A DNA stretch of 48,500 bases from Mesostigma viride (GCA_009746045.1 RPFO01000231.1:2130900-2179399); one strand, 5' to 3'; shown: positions 1-11,700, numbered from the stretch's first letter. Notes: generated by a model from the sequence alone, not told the origin. Program-made: numbers and translations.

Positions 1-1909
1 TGCAGGGTGGAGCAGCCCATCTGTAAGACCATGGCCCCTCGTGGGAATCCTTTTGGGGGAATTCAGGTGGGAACTCACGGGAGCTGGTGGGCAGCTTGGT
101 AGGCATTCATTTACCACAGTGTTGTGTCAGGGATGGCATGTGGCAGAAAGGTGCGATGGAGTGGCGAATAATGTTAAAGGCACACTCGATACAGGCAGGC
201 TAGAGCTTCCATGGTCCAGATTTTGGCCTGCGCAGCTTGTATGATTGATGTGTGGCGGCAGGCAGCACTCAGCAGTCAGCGCACTGCCAGCGGTGAGACG
301 ATTGAAAAGACCCTGCCAGATGACCCGGGGGAATGCGGTCTTTGCGTGGGAACACCATGACTATGTTCCTGTAGAGCACCTTGTACCAGTGGAGAAAGGG
401 CGAAGGGCGGGGGGAGGGGGGAGAAGGCTTCTGGTGATGCCCAACAAGGGAAAGTGAAGTTATTATTCTGAGGATGGGCGCCAGCATTATTTGCATCACA
501 GGTGGGGTTAAGCAGCTCAATGCGCATTTCCCCATCCTCCTGCTCTGTTAATGCTTTGAAGGAGGCCTATCCAATGGCTTATCTCCCTTGTCCTTTCCTG
601 GCATGGCCAGCGATGCCAGAGGGGAGGAGAGCCATGGGATGGGAGGGAGCTGGAGCCGGTGAGGATCGGGCCCAGCAGCGGTAATGGGGGCGATGAGCCA
701 TGTTGGCGGCAACGGGGGTAATGAGTGGCTTTGGCGGCATTGGTGGGGATGGGTGGTGGTGCTGGTGTAGTTGTAAAGGGTCGAGGACGCCATGGATGAA
801 TCCATGCCACGGTGAGGTCATGATGCAGGTCAGCCTACCCAACGTCGGCCATTCACCTGCCAGTGTCTACCTGGAGCTGCTGAGTTGGTCATTCACCTGC
901 CAGTGTCTACCTGGAGCTGCTGAGTTGGTGTTCTCTCTTACATCGTGGCCCTCGAATTGCGGCGGTGTCGGGCTGTCGCCGTGCCCGGCAGCTACTCCTG
1001 GCAGCCAGTTGAAATTAGTACGCCAAGTACGAGGATTCGAAGTTGAACGCAAGACCTCGAGGAGGTATCTGGCAGCCAGTGGTCGGGGTCTTAGATCTCA
1101 CGGGCTACTCCGCCGGATGAGATAACCGGGTAAGGTCTTATCGCGCTGCCCTGCGGAGTGATAGGTGTCACTGTGCTGTACCCGTGGGCCGCATGCCCTT
1201 GGGTTTTGTACAACGAGGCAGCCAATACTGGGTGCATGCATGGCACACCTGGCTGGTTTTGTAGCCGCCAGTATGAGACCCATCTGGGTGACTTCTTTGA
1301 TGGAACCCTGAGGCTCTCTATCCTCCATTTCGCCAGGGTTATGTTGCCATGGTGGTTTTGCCAGGGTTGTTTCGCCAGACGCGTGCACGAATTTCCGGTT
1401 GGAACCACCGGCAGGCGCAAAGCCTTGGTCTCCTTGAAGGCATCACCCATGGTCTGCCCAAACCAAGGGTCCCTTGACGCGAGCTTCGAGAGAGACCAGC
1501 CCCAACTTCTATCTTTTCTTTTCTGCCCATCACGGCAAGCTCCATGGCCAGCATGGAGCAGGGTCAGCATGGCCAGAGTCGCCATGGTGTGCTGGCAGCC
1601 TACCGCCCATGCCTACCGATGTGTGTGCCCAAGTGGATGACCCGTTGGCGAAGGCTCGTCCGTGTGGCTGTGTTGGGAGCAAGCAACAGGCTCGTGGAGG
1701 CGAGGACAATGGTGTGCCCTTGTTTTGATGGGCTATGTAGCCCGGTAGAGCCCCCCTGAGAACCTCCGTGTGTCCAGCATGCGTGCTATGATCTCGAGTC
1801 AACCTCGCTGCCCTAGTAACGGAAGATGGCTGTTTCACAGGAGAAAAGGAATTGGGGGCTTGCCTAATCAGAGCATGGCTATCTCATGTACTACTAAGTT
1901 GCTCTACAA
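1..1909. other. No recognisable gene; AT/GC-mixed spacer
   Basis: Open frames occur on both strands, the longest about 160 codons at 1158-1640 on the plus strand. None shows a motif, domain or composition that I can recognise, and several lack an ATG start. The only clear structure is a 40-bp tandem duplication, listed separately. I see no tRNA or rRNA. The stretch may be decayed intergenic or repeat DNA. An unrecognised gene fragment cannot be excluded. Confidence 0.5.
850..929. repeat. Perfect 40-bp tandem duplication
   Basis: The 40 bases at 850-889 are repeated without a mismatch at 890-929. The unit begins CATTCACCTG and ends GAGTTGGT. Its perfection against a decayed background points to a recent local duplication. 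A 40-bp unit is not a multiple of three, so it would shift any reading frame crossing it. Confidence 0.95.
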
Positions 1910-2240
1910 AATTTGAATTAATTCTTTAAGTGATTAATTTACACATGACTGCGTCACGTGAGCTGAAGTCCTCTGGGAAATAGATACATGGGATGGGGTG
2001 GGTGGATGAAGCTTTCTAGTTCCTAGTTACAGGGTTGCGGGCATCATGGCCCGAATCGCTATGCATGCCATGCAAACCTGGTCACACGCAGAGCCCCCAC
2101 TGAAGGGGGGGTGGTATTGCTACCTGCCACCTATCTTTACGAGCACCTGCCTCCACATTACAGATCGACAAACCACCTGGGGGGCCGGGCTCCCTGGGCG
2201 TGAGCCCATCCCGTCTAGGGCAGCACATGTCCATGCCTAG
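1910..2240 (-). mobile_element. LINE-A 3'-end fragment (5'-truncated)
   Basis: Read on the minus strand, this matches the last ~250 bp plus the 3' tail region of the LINE-A copies at 4629-4955, 7451-8087 and 43656-44823. It has the degraded C-terminal coding end (remnants of the MDMC...DGLTP and W/Q-rich motifs), the conserved block beginning ATTCGGGCC, and a CACGTGACGCAGTCA-type motif. It ends in a TTAA-rich tail at about 1910-1945. The fragment abuts the 5' end of an ORF1-element copy at 2241 and probably truncated it on insertion. Confidence 0.7.
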
Positions 2241-3114
2241 CCTCCTTAATGAGGCCCTCGCGCAGCACGGGGCCCCCCTCGCTGCAGATGTGGCAGCAAT
2301 GGGGAGCACGCTGGCTGCCGAGCTCCCTCTCCTCTCCACCATCTCCACCGCCACCTCCACCCTCGCCTCCTCCACCGCCACCACCCCCACCACCAACACC
2401 ATCACCGCCCAGCTCCGCGACATCGACCAGCGCCTCAAGGACAATGCCATCGCCATCGAGTGCCTGCAAAACACCGCGGGCCTCACCGCGCGCCCAGGCG
2501 GTGAAGGACATTGCCGCCAAGCCAGCCCCCGCTAGCCCGGCTGGCGATGCTCCTCCCACCCAGACCTGGGCGGACATGCTCAAGCAACACACCACCTCCA
2601 CCACCTCCGCCGTCGCAGCACAGCTCAAGCAGCAGACGCTCGACCTCCGCGAGGAGGCCGAGCTCGACAAGCGCAGCCTTAACGTCATCGTCAAGAACTT
2701 CGACCTGGTGGAAGGTGAGAACTTCGAGAAGCTTGCACAGGCGTTTGAGAGAGAAATCCTTGGCCGCATAAGCCTCATTGGTGAGATCAACTAGGCTGGA
2801 CGCCCACCGTCTTCCCCGCTCGCGGGGTAAGGCAGGGGCGTCTCCGCTTCTTCTCATCTTTGAGAACCCGGCGGACAAGATTTCGTTTCTCAGACGCCGC
2901 AAGCGGCTCGAGAAGACTCACTATACACCCTGGACGACGACTTGACCCTGGCGCAGCAACAACGGCGACGGGAGCTATGGCCGACCTACCTCCAGCTCCG
3001 GCAGACCGTGGCGGGGAAGCCGGTGTACTGGAAGGGGGCAGCCATCTACGTCGGCCACAAGCCCTGGCAAGCGACCCCCGCTGCCCCAGCACCTCCAGAC
3101 ACCCCAGCTTAGGG
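2241..3114 (+). pseudogene. LINE ORF1-like protein, decayed copy 1 (first part)
   Basis: Pieces in shifting frames resemble an L1-type ORF1 nucleic-acid-binding chaperone. There is a Ser/Thr/Ala-rich N-terminus, then a likely coiled coil (TWADMLKQ...LREEAELDKRS). An RRM-like strand NVIVKNF follows. Near the end are DDDLTLAQQQRRRELW and GKPVYWKGAAIYVG, typical of the C-terminal domain. In-frame stops and frameshifts make it non-functional. The same protein is encoded on the minus strand at 44824-46315. This copy lacks the N-terminal start seen there and was later split at 3114/3115 by a solo-LTR-like insertion. No reverse transcriptase follows it, which is unusual for an ORF1. Confidence 0.75.
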
Positions 3115-4238
3115 TGTCGCGTCCGTGATTTATCACGTCCGCAATTCAGATTTTAGCTACCATGGTACGAGTAGCTACCAGATTTTAGCGTAATTCTGAC
3201 GTCCGCAGCCTTGTGCGGCCGGTTGCTATACCGCGGCCCGGTACTGACGCCGCGGATCTCAGTTGTACTTACGCGCCAAGTCCGCTGAATTTGCTGACGG
3301 AACTTTTGGGCGGACCTGAATTTCACTGACATTCGTCACAAGGGCAGTTTGCCGAATACTGGTACACAGCAAGCTGGCGAGGCACTGAGCAGCTGTGCGA
3401 TTTCAGGATGTCAACGTGGGACACCAGACACAAATGCAAGGAAGCCCCAGGCGGTGCCTGGCATGGCCAATAGATTTGCCCTTGTATATTTGTGTTCGCT
3501 TGACAGATAAAGCTTGAAGTTTAGCTTGTCGGAAATTAGACAATGTTATGATTGGCTGATGTCTAAAGTGGCGCTAGTGGCGCCAGCCGCCAGGCTTGAG
3601 CTTTGAGCAGTATAGAAGGATGAGCAACGAACCATGGTGGTCGTTGTTCGTCCGTTTCTCTCCCTCACAACTGGTTTGTTGTCTTCATGGGGTGAAATAG
3701 TTCGAGCAGCCCGGAGCAGCCCCCGTGAGTGGTTGCATGCAGTCAGTTGCCATGAGGATGGACTGACGGATACGACAATGTATTGGTTTTGTTAAGAATG
3801 TGTGTAAGACTGAGAACGAGACAAGGGACAGGGCCTTCGGGCAACCCTGGTCGTCGTTGGCATGCGTGCCAGTAGGGACTAGGTCGGGAACACACGCACA
3901 CTGCCGCCACAAGGGGGCTGCAGTGGCGTCACCCAAGGGGCCTCGATCACAGCTGCTCTTATAACTACAACATTACAACTCGACAGTCTTTGTAATTCGC
4001 CCATGTATCTCATTGGAATTGAAAGGTCTTTTGGTTGCTTTGATGATAAAGCATTGTCTCAAGAATCGGCTGATTGGACCGGATTGCCTGTCATGAAGGT
4101 GGCGGTGCCGTAAAGGACCGCACCTTTCATTCTCATTTTAAGGTGGCATATCACACACATGATTACTGCTGATAGAGGATGCATTCCAAGTAGCAGTAAT
4201 GACCAGTCCAGGAAGCTATATGGCACGCGAATGCGACA
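3115..4238. mobile_element. Solo-LTR-like insertion, 1124 bp, AGGG target duplication
   Basis: The interval starts TGTCGC and ends GCGACA, a 6-bp inverted terminus of the TG...CA kind found on LTRs. It is flanked by AGGG on both sides (3111-3114 and 4239-4242). The flanks join to give the uninterrupted sequence found in the other ORF1-element copy at 45.2 kb, which proves an insertion. There is no coding sequence inside. A TATAGAAGG-like box near 3611 and later A/T-rich stretches would suit promoter and poly(A) functions of an LTR. It is unrelated by eye to the LTRs at 34.2 and 42.9 kb. A non-autonomous TG...CA element is the alternative. Confidence 0.75.
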
Positions 4239-4628
4239 AGGGGAATACAACAGTAGTAGTGTAGAATAGTCAGGCACAGCCACCGTGGCCTTGTACATGT
4301 ACGCCTATTACAGGCCCCATATCAGCTGATGCCTTAGCATTATTTAGCCATCTACATGTGTGCCTATGATGTGCCCCACACCAGATGATGCCTAGCTTCA
4401 TTAGTTATGCTGTGCCCATGCAGAGAGCTACTCTCTGCTGAGAAGCCACAGTGCCCTAGCCTTTGTTCAGGCATGATGATCTTCCACCCCATGCCAGGCC
4501 TTTGAGCTCTGATACATCATCATGGTGGTGCAGATGCACTTCGTGCACTGCTCAGAGCTTGTGTAGTTTACACCCTACCCTTGCAGGATTAGTAGCCTAG
4601 CATGTATTACAAGCCATATGCCCCTTCT
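4239..4628 (+). repeat. ORF1-element 3' region, copy 1 (second part)
   Basis: This ~390-bp non-coding stretch is an inverted match to 44826-45240, where it directly follows the same ORF1 and runs into a TTAA-repeat tail. Here the sequence ends ...CTCAGGGA and then abuts a LINE-A 3' fragment without a recognisable tail. Together with 2241-3114 it represents one element interrupted by the solo LTR. Confidence 0.75.
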
Positions 4629-4955
4629 CAGGGATATGTGCTGATAGACTCTGCATGGACATGTGCTACACTAGACGTGACGGGCTCACGCCCGGGCAGC
4701 CTCCTGGTTTGTCTGTAATATGGAGGCACATGGTACGCAAGGATAGATGGCAAGTAGTTATGAAGGAGACCACCCCCAAGTCCGTGGGGGCTCCACGTGT
4801 GACCGCGTATGGCATTCATAGCAATTCGGGCCGTGGTGCCCACACCCCTGTAACTAGGACCTAGATAGCTTACATAATGAATCCATTCCATCCCATGTTC
4901 CCCTCGCACTGAGGACTTATCACAGACGCAGTCACGTGTCTATTAATTAATTGAT
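4629..4955 (+). mobile_element. LINE-A 3'-end fragment
   Basis: This is a 5'-truncated copy. It keeps an open frame for the LINE C-terminus (MDMCYTRRDGLTPGQPPGLS... to HTPVTRT and a stop near 4864). The 3' UTR follows, then the CAGTCACGTGTCTA motif and a TTAA-repeat tail. The C-terminal frame is the same in the copies at 7.8, 44.5 and 47.4 kb, which shows it was the real coding end of the LINE. Its tail runs directly into the 3' end of an oppositely oriented LINE-A, a head-to-head arrangement. Confidence 0.8.
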
Positions 4956-6475
4956 CTAGTTCCTGGTTACAGGGTTGTGGGCACCACGGCCCGAATCGCT
5001 ATGAATGCCAAACGCGGTCACATGCGGAGCCCCTGGGCAGTCCCCCACAGTCTGACTTGGGGAGTTGGCGGGTTGGTCTCCTTCATCACTGCTTGCCATC
5101 TATCCTTGCGAACCATCTGGGCACCTCCATATTACAGACAAACCAGGAGGCTACCCGGGTGTGAGCCCGTCGCGTCTAGCTAGGGTAACACATGTCCATG
5201 CCTAGCCTATCACGAAAGCCTCCACGGGTGGCGGCCCTGCTGTGCGCGGCCTGCATGGGCCACGCCAGGTGAGAACATAACGTCCAGGCTGGGCGGGCTT
5301 GGTGCCCCCTATACGGTCTATCTGATGTGTCTACCTGATCTGTGCGGACCAGGTGCCCGGCTAGGCCCAGGTACGTGCCTGTGCCTAAGAATGTGGGAAT
5401 TAATTAATTAATAATTAATAAGCACGTGACTGCGCTACGTGGGTGCCAATACAGAGTAAAGGAACCTTCAACCCTATATACACAGCGAGAAGGAGGGAGG
5501 GCGCCCTAGCTTCTCTCACTGCCGCAGGTGGGCAGGCCACAGAGCGCTCTCTCCACGGCATGGTGCATCATGCCGGGGCGCAGAATGTGGGAAACATAGG
5601 GCAAATCAGCGTACAACTCCGGCCGGGATCGATCCTCATTACTAATGTGCAAACCAAAGGGGATTAAGGGCCTTGCGCAGCATCTTGGTGACGTTGTCGT
5701 TGAGTCGTTGCTCCAGCTCCTGCGTCAGTGTCCAAGTCTCGGCGCCGTAGGTCAGGATCGTGAGAATGACGACCTTGAAGAGATCACGCTTGACGATCCG
5801 GGGTAGGGCGGGGTTGCTCCATGCACCAGCGGCGGTGGTCAGGAGTTAATATTGCGCCTGGCATGCAGGCCATACCAATCCGGGTCGCATGTCCCCCTCG
5901 CAGTCGGGAAGCCAACTGCGCCGAGCAATTACTTAAAGCGGCCTGAAGTAGGGTAGTGGACCTTAGTGTCGTCTATAATATAAGAGGTGGAGCTCAGTCA
6001 GGCGGGGGCCCTGCCATGCCAAGACCTAGGGCCGCCGTTTTGCCAGGGCTGATTTCTAGACCAACAGCCCGAGCCTCGAGCGCCTGAGCCGGCAGTTCAG
6101 CGGCAAAGTTGTGCAGACTCCGGCTTCTCGATGAGCGTGATGTCGACAGTCGGCATAAATGAGGTCAGCTAGTAAATTCTGCCTGTTGGTCGGCCCCCCC
6201 TCCCCGATCGAGCTCGTTCGTGATCACTAGGCCAGGGGCACGGCCAGCAATGCATGCTAGCAAAGCGGGCACATGCCTGGCACATAACGTAATCCACTAC
6301 AATAATAAACAGGTACGGCGACAGGACGCAACCCTGCCAGACGCCGGTCTGCATGCAGTGGACATATCGGGGGAAAGCCGTGTTGAGTGCGCACCGAAGT
6401 GGTCGACCCGGCCCTCATACAGCGTGCGGATGACGGTAATCAGGGGAATGGGGACCCGAGCGCGAGCAAGGACAC
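4956..6475 (-). pseudogene. LINE-A reverse transcriptase copy, decayed
   Basis: On the minus strand, going down from about 6475, reverse-transcriptase pieces occur in order: LARARVPIPLITVIRTLYEGRVDHF, then GVWQGCVLSPYLFIIVVDYVM (the conserved region before the catalytic YADD), then a damaged YADD region. Next come the post-RT block (ELEQRLD..TKMLRKALN) and the C-terminus. Frameshifts and stops break it many times. This order and the post-RT block are typical of RTE-like LINEs. The copy is itself interrupted at 5400-5581 by a SINE-like element. The endonuclease half is not present. Confidence 0.75.
5400..5581 (-). mobile_element. SINE-like element, 182 bp, with 12-bp target duplication
   Basis: The insertion lies inside LINE-A and is flanked by AGAATGTGGGAA on both sides (5388-5399 and 5582-5593). 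Uninterrupted LINE-A copies have this sequence once. In its own orientation (minus) it starts GCGCCC and ends with a CAGTCACGTGCTTATTAAT-type tail, so its 3' end resembles that of LINE-A. A second copy lies at 9876-10028. It has no ORF. Sequences loosely like pol III A and B boxes exist but are not convincing, so 'SINE' is an inference from length, tail and flanks. Confidence 0.75.
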
Positions 6476-6746
6476 TCGAATGCTCCGTCACATCCTCGGC
6501 GTGCGCTACCAAGAGCGCCGCACCCGGGCCGAGCTCTACTGCGCGAGCTCCCTCTTGTCACCCATACCATGCGACACCACCGCCTCCTCTTTGCCGGTCA
6601 TCTTGCCCGCTCAGACCGGGCAGAGCTCTGAATACCGATGTGAGACCTGCGGGCGGGCTTGTAGGACTGGCCAATCAGGTAGACATGCACCTCCTCCTAT
6701 CAAGGAGACAACCTCCTATGGCCGGGGTCCCCTTGTCCCGTCACTG
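6476..6746 (+). pseudogene. C-terminal fragment of another LINE
   Basis: Plus-strand reading gives RMLRHILGVRYQERRTRAELY and then, after a frameshift, a remnant of the ...RRRRLRFAGHLARSDRAEL... motif. This is the characteristic post-reverse-transcriptase segment of RTE-like LINEs, but it is clearly different from LINE-A. It joins LINE-A (minus) on the left and a tetranucleotide repeat on the right. No full ORF remains. Confidence 0.6.
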
Positions 6747-7187
6747 CGAACGAACGAACGAACGAACGAACGAACGAACGAACGAACGAACGAACGAACG
6801 AACGAACGAACGAACGAACGAACGAACGAACGAACGAACGAACGAACGAACGAACGAACGAACGAACGAACGAACGAACGAACGAACGAACGAACGAACG
6901 AACGAACGAACGAACGAACGAACGAACGAACGAACGAACGAACGAACGAAACGAACGAACGAACGAACGAACGAACGGACGGACGACGACGAACGAAACG
7001 AACGAACGAACGAACGAACGGACGGACGGACGGACGGACGGACGGACGGACGGACGGACGGACGGACGGACGGACGGACGGACGGACGGACGGACGGACG
7101 GACGGACGGACGGACGGACCGGAACGGACGGACGGACGGACGGACGGACGGACGGACGGACGAACGAACGAACGAACGAACGAACAA
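6747..7187. repeat. Compound tetranucleotide repeat (CGAA)n-(CGGA)n
   Basis: About 225 bp of CGAA repeats are followed by a mixed junction, roughly 140 bp of CGGA repeats, and a short return to CGAA. The two motifs differ by one base, and two block changes suggest one array in which a variant expanded. A 4-bp unit is open in several frames and both strands, which produces artificial Thr-Asn-Glu-Arg or Phe-Val-Arg-Ser repeat ORFs. These should not be called genes. Confidence 0.95.
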
Positions 7188-7450
7188 ATGATTTCATGAA
7201 TGAAACAGTTTATCTTTCAATGAGCCAGCTAGAGCAAAATATGGGCAGTCGTGGCTTAAAACGTTGTGCATGGTCTTACAGCCGCGACCTGCCCAGCTGC
7301 TTGGTCAGGCTTGTATGATTCGGCTATGGAACGCTGTATAATAGCCTGCGCAGCAAGGCCCAGCCAGGCGCGTCCATCGGTCAGCTAAGTCGTTAGGGAT
7401 CTCGACCAGCTGCATTGTCTGCCAGAATGTCCGTTATTTGAGGATGTATA

Positions 7451-8087
7451 TGACCTGGACACTGACGCAGGAGCTGGAGCAACGACTCGACGGCACCGTC
7501 ACCAAGATGCTGCGCAAGGCCCTTAACATCCCCTTTGGTTTGCACATTAGTAATGAGGATTTGTACGCTGATTTGCCCTATGTAATTTCCCACATTATTA
7601 GGCACAGGCGCCTGGGCCTAGCCGGGCGCACCTGGCCCGCACAGATCAGGTAGACACATCAGATAGACTAGCAGGCATCAAACCCGCCCAGCCTGGGCGA
7701 TATGTCCTCACCTGGCGTGCCCCAGGCCGCGCGCGGCAGGGCCGCCACCCGTGGACTTTTCGTGATAGACTCGGCATGGACATGTGCTACACTAGACGCG
7801 ACGGGCTCACGCCCGGGCAGCCTCCTGGTTTGTCTGTAATATGGAGGCAGATGACCAGTACGCAAGGATAGATGGCAAGTAGTGATGAAGGAGACCACCC
7901 CCAAGTCTGTGGGGGCTCCGCGTGTGACCGCGTATGGCATTCATAGCGATTCGGGCCGCGGTGCCCACACCCCTGTAACTAGGACCTAGATAGCTTACAC
8001 CATCCATTCCATCCCATGGTCCCCTCCCACTGAGGACTTATGCTCACGTGACGCAGTCACGTGTCTATTAATTAATTAATAAATTAA
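7451..8087 (+). mobile_element. LINE-A insertion, 637 bp, 13-bp target duplication
   Basis: This 5'-truncated LINE-A is bounded by TTGAGGATGTATA at 7438-7450 and again at 8088-8100. It carries the post-RT block (WTLTQELEQRLD, KMLRKALNIP, DLYADLPYV, RRLGLAGR), the C-terminal coding end, the 3' UTR, the palindrome-like CACGTGACGCAGTCACGTG and a TTAA tail. The direct repeat abutting the tail is the hallmark of target-primed reverse transcription. It fixes the true 3' end of LINE-A and lets the other copies be oriented. Confidence 0.92.
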
Positions 8088-8100
8088 TTGAGGATGTATA

Positions 8101-8719
8101 ATTGGGCAGCCCTCCAAACCAGCCGATAGTTGCGGTAATTGCTCATGTAATTAGTACGCATGCATGTGCACAGCGGTCACTCGTAACTAATGCATGTGCA
8201 CACAGTTGCACGCGTACTCAGTCAGGGATGGCAGCTAGCTACTCAAACACTTTGTGGTCCATATAGACGACTCTACCTACGTACAGAAGCACGTACGGGA
8301 ATATCGTGTGACTAGATACCAGCCACATAAGGTCAGACATGCATATGCACTTGACACTGAGATACCGCTGCCTACATAGACGTCAGTTTTTCATGGAGCC
8401 TTCGCTCTTAGAACGTGCATTAAACTAGAACAATAACGCTAACCAGTCTGGAATGTTTGCCAATGTCACGATGGCTTTAAGGCTGGCTCGCCTTAGCTGC
8501 ATGCGCAGTAAATCCACCGCTTGCCAACGTGGGTGCAACAACGTAATCCCGCCTGTGCCGCCGCAGGGCATTCCCACATACTAAAGTAAAACTGGAAAGG
8601 CCCCTCCTTTAATTCTCGCACCCTTTTCTTCTACAAAACCTTACTCCTTGACAATCCCTTTGATCTGTTATCAAGCAAGGGGTTGACCTGCATCAGCCAT
8701 TGCACACAAATGCGAGCGC
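8101..8719. other. Spacer downstream of the PP2C gene
   Basis: I see no gene here. The stretch probably contains the 3' UTR of the minus-strand phosphatase next to 8720. GCATGTGCACA-like words recur at 8160-8205. No TGTAA or AATAAA motif stands out immediately downstream of the phosphatase stop. Confidence 0.5.
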
Positions 8720-11700
8720 TCATCCGTCAATGTTGAATTCCTCACACCCAAAGGACACAACCGTGATGGTGATGTCATCATGCAAGGCGCGCCGCTTGCC
8801 ATCCACACAAGGGATCCTGACCAATTCCTCCACGTCCATGCCCGCCTGAAACGCAGCCCTGCGCAGGCAGACATCGGCCAGCCGCGCCGCCGGCTTGCCC
8901 TCCCCTTGTTTTAGATACGAGTCCACGAGGTGCACGCAGCAGTCCTCGCTGATAAGGTCGAATAGGCCGTCTGAGCCCACGATTAAGAAATGGACATTGT
9001 CCCCACGGTCGGTATCCACTGAGGGCTCGCTCCCGATCAAGGGACCCTTCCAAACAGGGAACGCACGGGTCGAGCTGGCTCTGCTCGCTGCCAGCTTCCA
9101 AAGCTCCTTGTCTTTGAGGTACAAGGACCCAACCGCCTGGAAGCGTGCAATAATAGAAGGGTAGCATGTGATGTGACACACAAGGGCCATGGTAGGTGAA
9201 GCTTGCTCAGAGTTACACGCAGAAAGAAGGGTGTAACAAACAAAGCCTCTTCCCTTGTCAAGTTTTATTTTCACGCGGGCATCCAAAGGCCCCCCCCTCC
9301 GCACAAAATTTACCAATTACGCTAATCCATATTGACACGATGCTCATCCCAAGCTGCAAAGTCCGGGCTGCAACCTGCAGTCAGCTTCTGCCATGCACTC
9401 CCCCTCCATATCTATCGACGAAATCTGTATATCTATAATCGATTGCCATTTCCACGATGTAGTACGTGCACCCGATGGCAAACACATCCCCATGCGGTGC
9501 CGATATAGAACCCAGGCGGAAGTATTGCTTCGCATTAAAGTACACTATAGTGTAGTATATCATACATGACATAGTTTATACAGAACCCCAAACCCCCTAA
9601 TTAATTACTTAATCAATTAATTGATTAATTAATCAAGTAATTAATATAGAACCCAAGCGACCGCATATATGCCTGCATTAAGGTACAGCCTATAGTCTAG
9701 TATATCATACAGTACATTGTTCATATAGAAGCCAAGCGGCCGAATATTGCTCAGCATTAAGGTACAGCACATAGCGTAGTAGATCTACATATTCTACAAA
9801 TACAGTACATTATATACAGCAAATTATATATATAGAACCCAGGCCGCCGCATACTGCTCATCATAAGGCACAGTTGCGCCCGCACCATGATGCAGAGGTG
9901 GCCTGCCCACTTCAGGGCAGTGAGAGAAGCTAGGGGCGCCCTCCCTCCTTCTCATTGTGTATAGGGTTTGAAGGTTCCTTTATTGGTACCCACGTGACAC
10001 AGTCTACGTGATGATGAATTAATTAGTTAAGCCACAGTTTGATGTAGTATATCGTATTGTAGTGTTGATGAACAGCTCAGGGGGACGCATGCGTTAGCAA
10101 AGGTGACGCGGGCAGTGCCCTGCAGCAAACGCTTGTTGGCCCAGCGCACTCCTGGATCCGCCCTTGAACACGCCAGCAGTGATGCACTTAAGCTAGACAA
10201 TACTGCGTCATTCCACCCTACTGCAAGTTCAAATACAGCTAACAATGAGCCACTCCTTACAAATATACAATGCTAGTGTCCATGAGACAACCCGCGCAGG
10301 CATGACATTACTATACTAAAGTGACCATGGTATCCACGAGACAACCAGCGCAGGCCAGAAATCTGGAAGATAACTAGCATAACTATCTTATTACTACTAG
10401 TATCAATATCCAGGTATCCAACCTTACCTAACCAGGATAGCACTGGAAGGGCGGGCATAAAGGGCAGCCAAGCATGTGAATAACAAATTAGCATGTTTAT
10501 GAAGAAATTATTACAACTTCAGGCATCTTCATGGCTGAAAACTACCCAGTACCTTTCTCGAAGCAGACAACGCAAAGCAATTAATGTAGCGCCACATCAT
10601 GCGGGCAGATAAAGACCCACACATACCCGCCGATGGATTGGTATGAGTGCTACAGACACAGGCAGACTGACATTTGAGCAACGTACCGGTAACCGTAGCC
10701 CATCATTTGGCCATAACAACCAATGACAACGCAACCAATCACTGAGCAATTGGACCATGGCAAGAGATGACCAAGCAACCAAGCAACCAAGTCCATTGGA
10801 CCATCACAACAAATGACCGTGCAACCAATCACCTAGCCATTCAACACTCACAAGAAATGACCATGCAAGTACTTGCTCAACCATGTGACCATCACAGCCC
10901 ACCAAGCGACAACACACCCAGCCCAAAGCCTGGACCCAGCTAGCTCGGGTTGTCCCAATGCCCGTAACAATTAGGCCCTGCCTATAGCACCCTGGTTTGT
11001 CCGATGGCTCACTGAGAGTTTGAGGGTATCGCTACTACCGTAGTGGTCATAATCACTTTGCCACATATACTGTGCCAATCGATCTCGCAAACTGCTATTA
11101 ATGGGCTTCATTTTTGGTCGCAAACTCTAGTTCAAAGGCTACTCTACTTGCCTACTAGATCATGTACCAAATTCCAAAGGAATATTCTACGAAAGCGCCG
11201 CGTCGCCATTACCATGTGGAAATACTTCTGCCTCGCAAACATTAACTTTCACCTTGTTTTGGGGTCGCAAAATGATTGGTCACAAAGTGATGTTGACCAC
11301 CACGGAAACTGAAAAGTTCACTCCCACATAAACTGTTTCCACAGACTCGAAATTCTCTAATGCTCCCACGTAAAATGCTCCCACCAACTGGAAAGTTCGC
11401 GAATGCTCCCACACAAATTGCTCCCACTAACTGAAAAGTTCACTAACGCTCCCACACAAGTCACTTTAAATAGTGGTAGCCCTGGCTGCCTTCCCTGTCA
11501 ACAAGGGCACCCGTTTTCCCTTTCTGCGGCTACAGGGGGGAACAGAACTATGCGCCCTTGAGTGTTATCATCCGTAATAGCGCACGCACACGCACACACA
11601 CACACACGCACACACACGCACACACACGCACACACACGCACACACACGCACACACACGCACACACACACACACACAGTATTGTTAAGTTAGAGCCGACTT

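Noticed and set aside
6220-7199. Long frames of Thr-Asn-Glu-Arg / Thr-Asp-Gly-Arg repeats
   Set aside because: Products of the tetranucleotide array, open in several frames and both strands. The left part is LINE sequence read on the wrong strand.
9381-9572. Minus-strand frame with GDVFAIGCTYYIVEMA, resembling protein-kinase subdomain IX
   Set aside because: Only one short motif, with no catalytic loop or DFG nearby. It lies between the two PP2C exons, and the frame overlaps a tandem-repeat unit that better matches the PP2C exon 2 start.
11582-11676. CA repeat considered as Z-DNA regulatory element
   Set aside because: Plausible for any alternating CA/CG tract, but nothing nearby supports regulation and it lies inside an intron.
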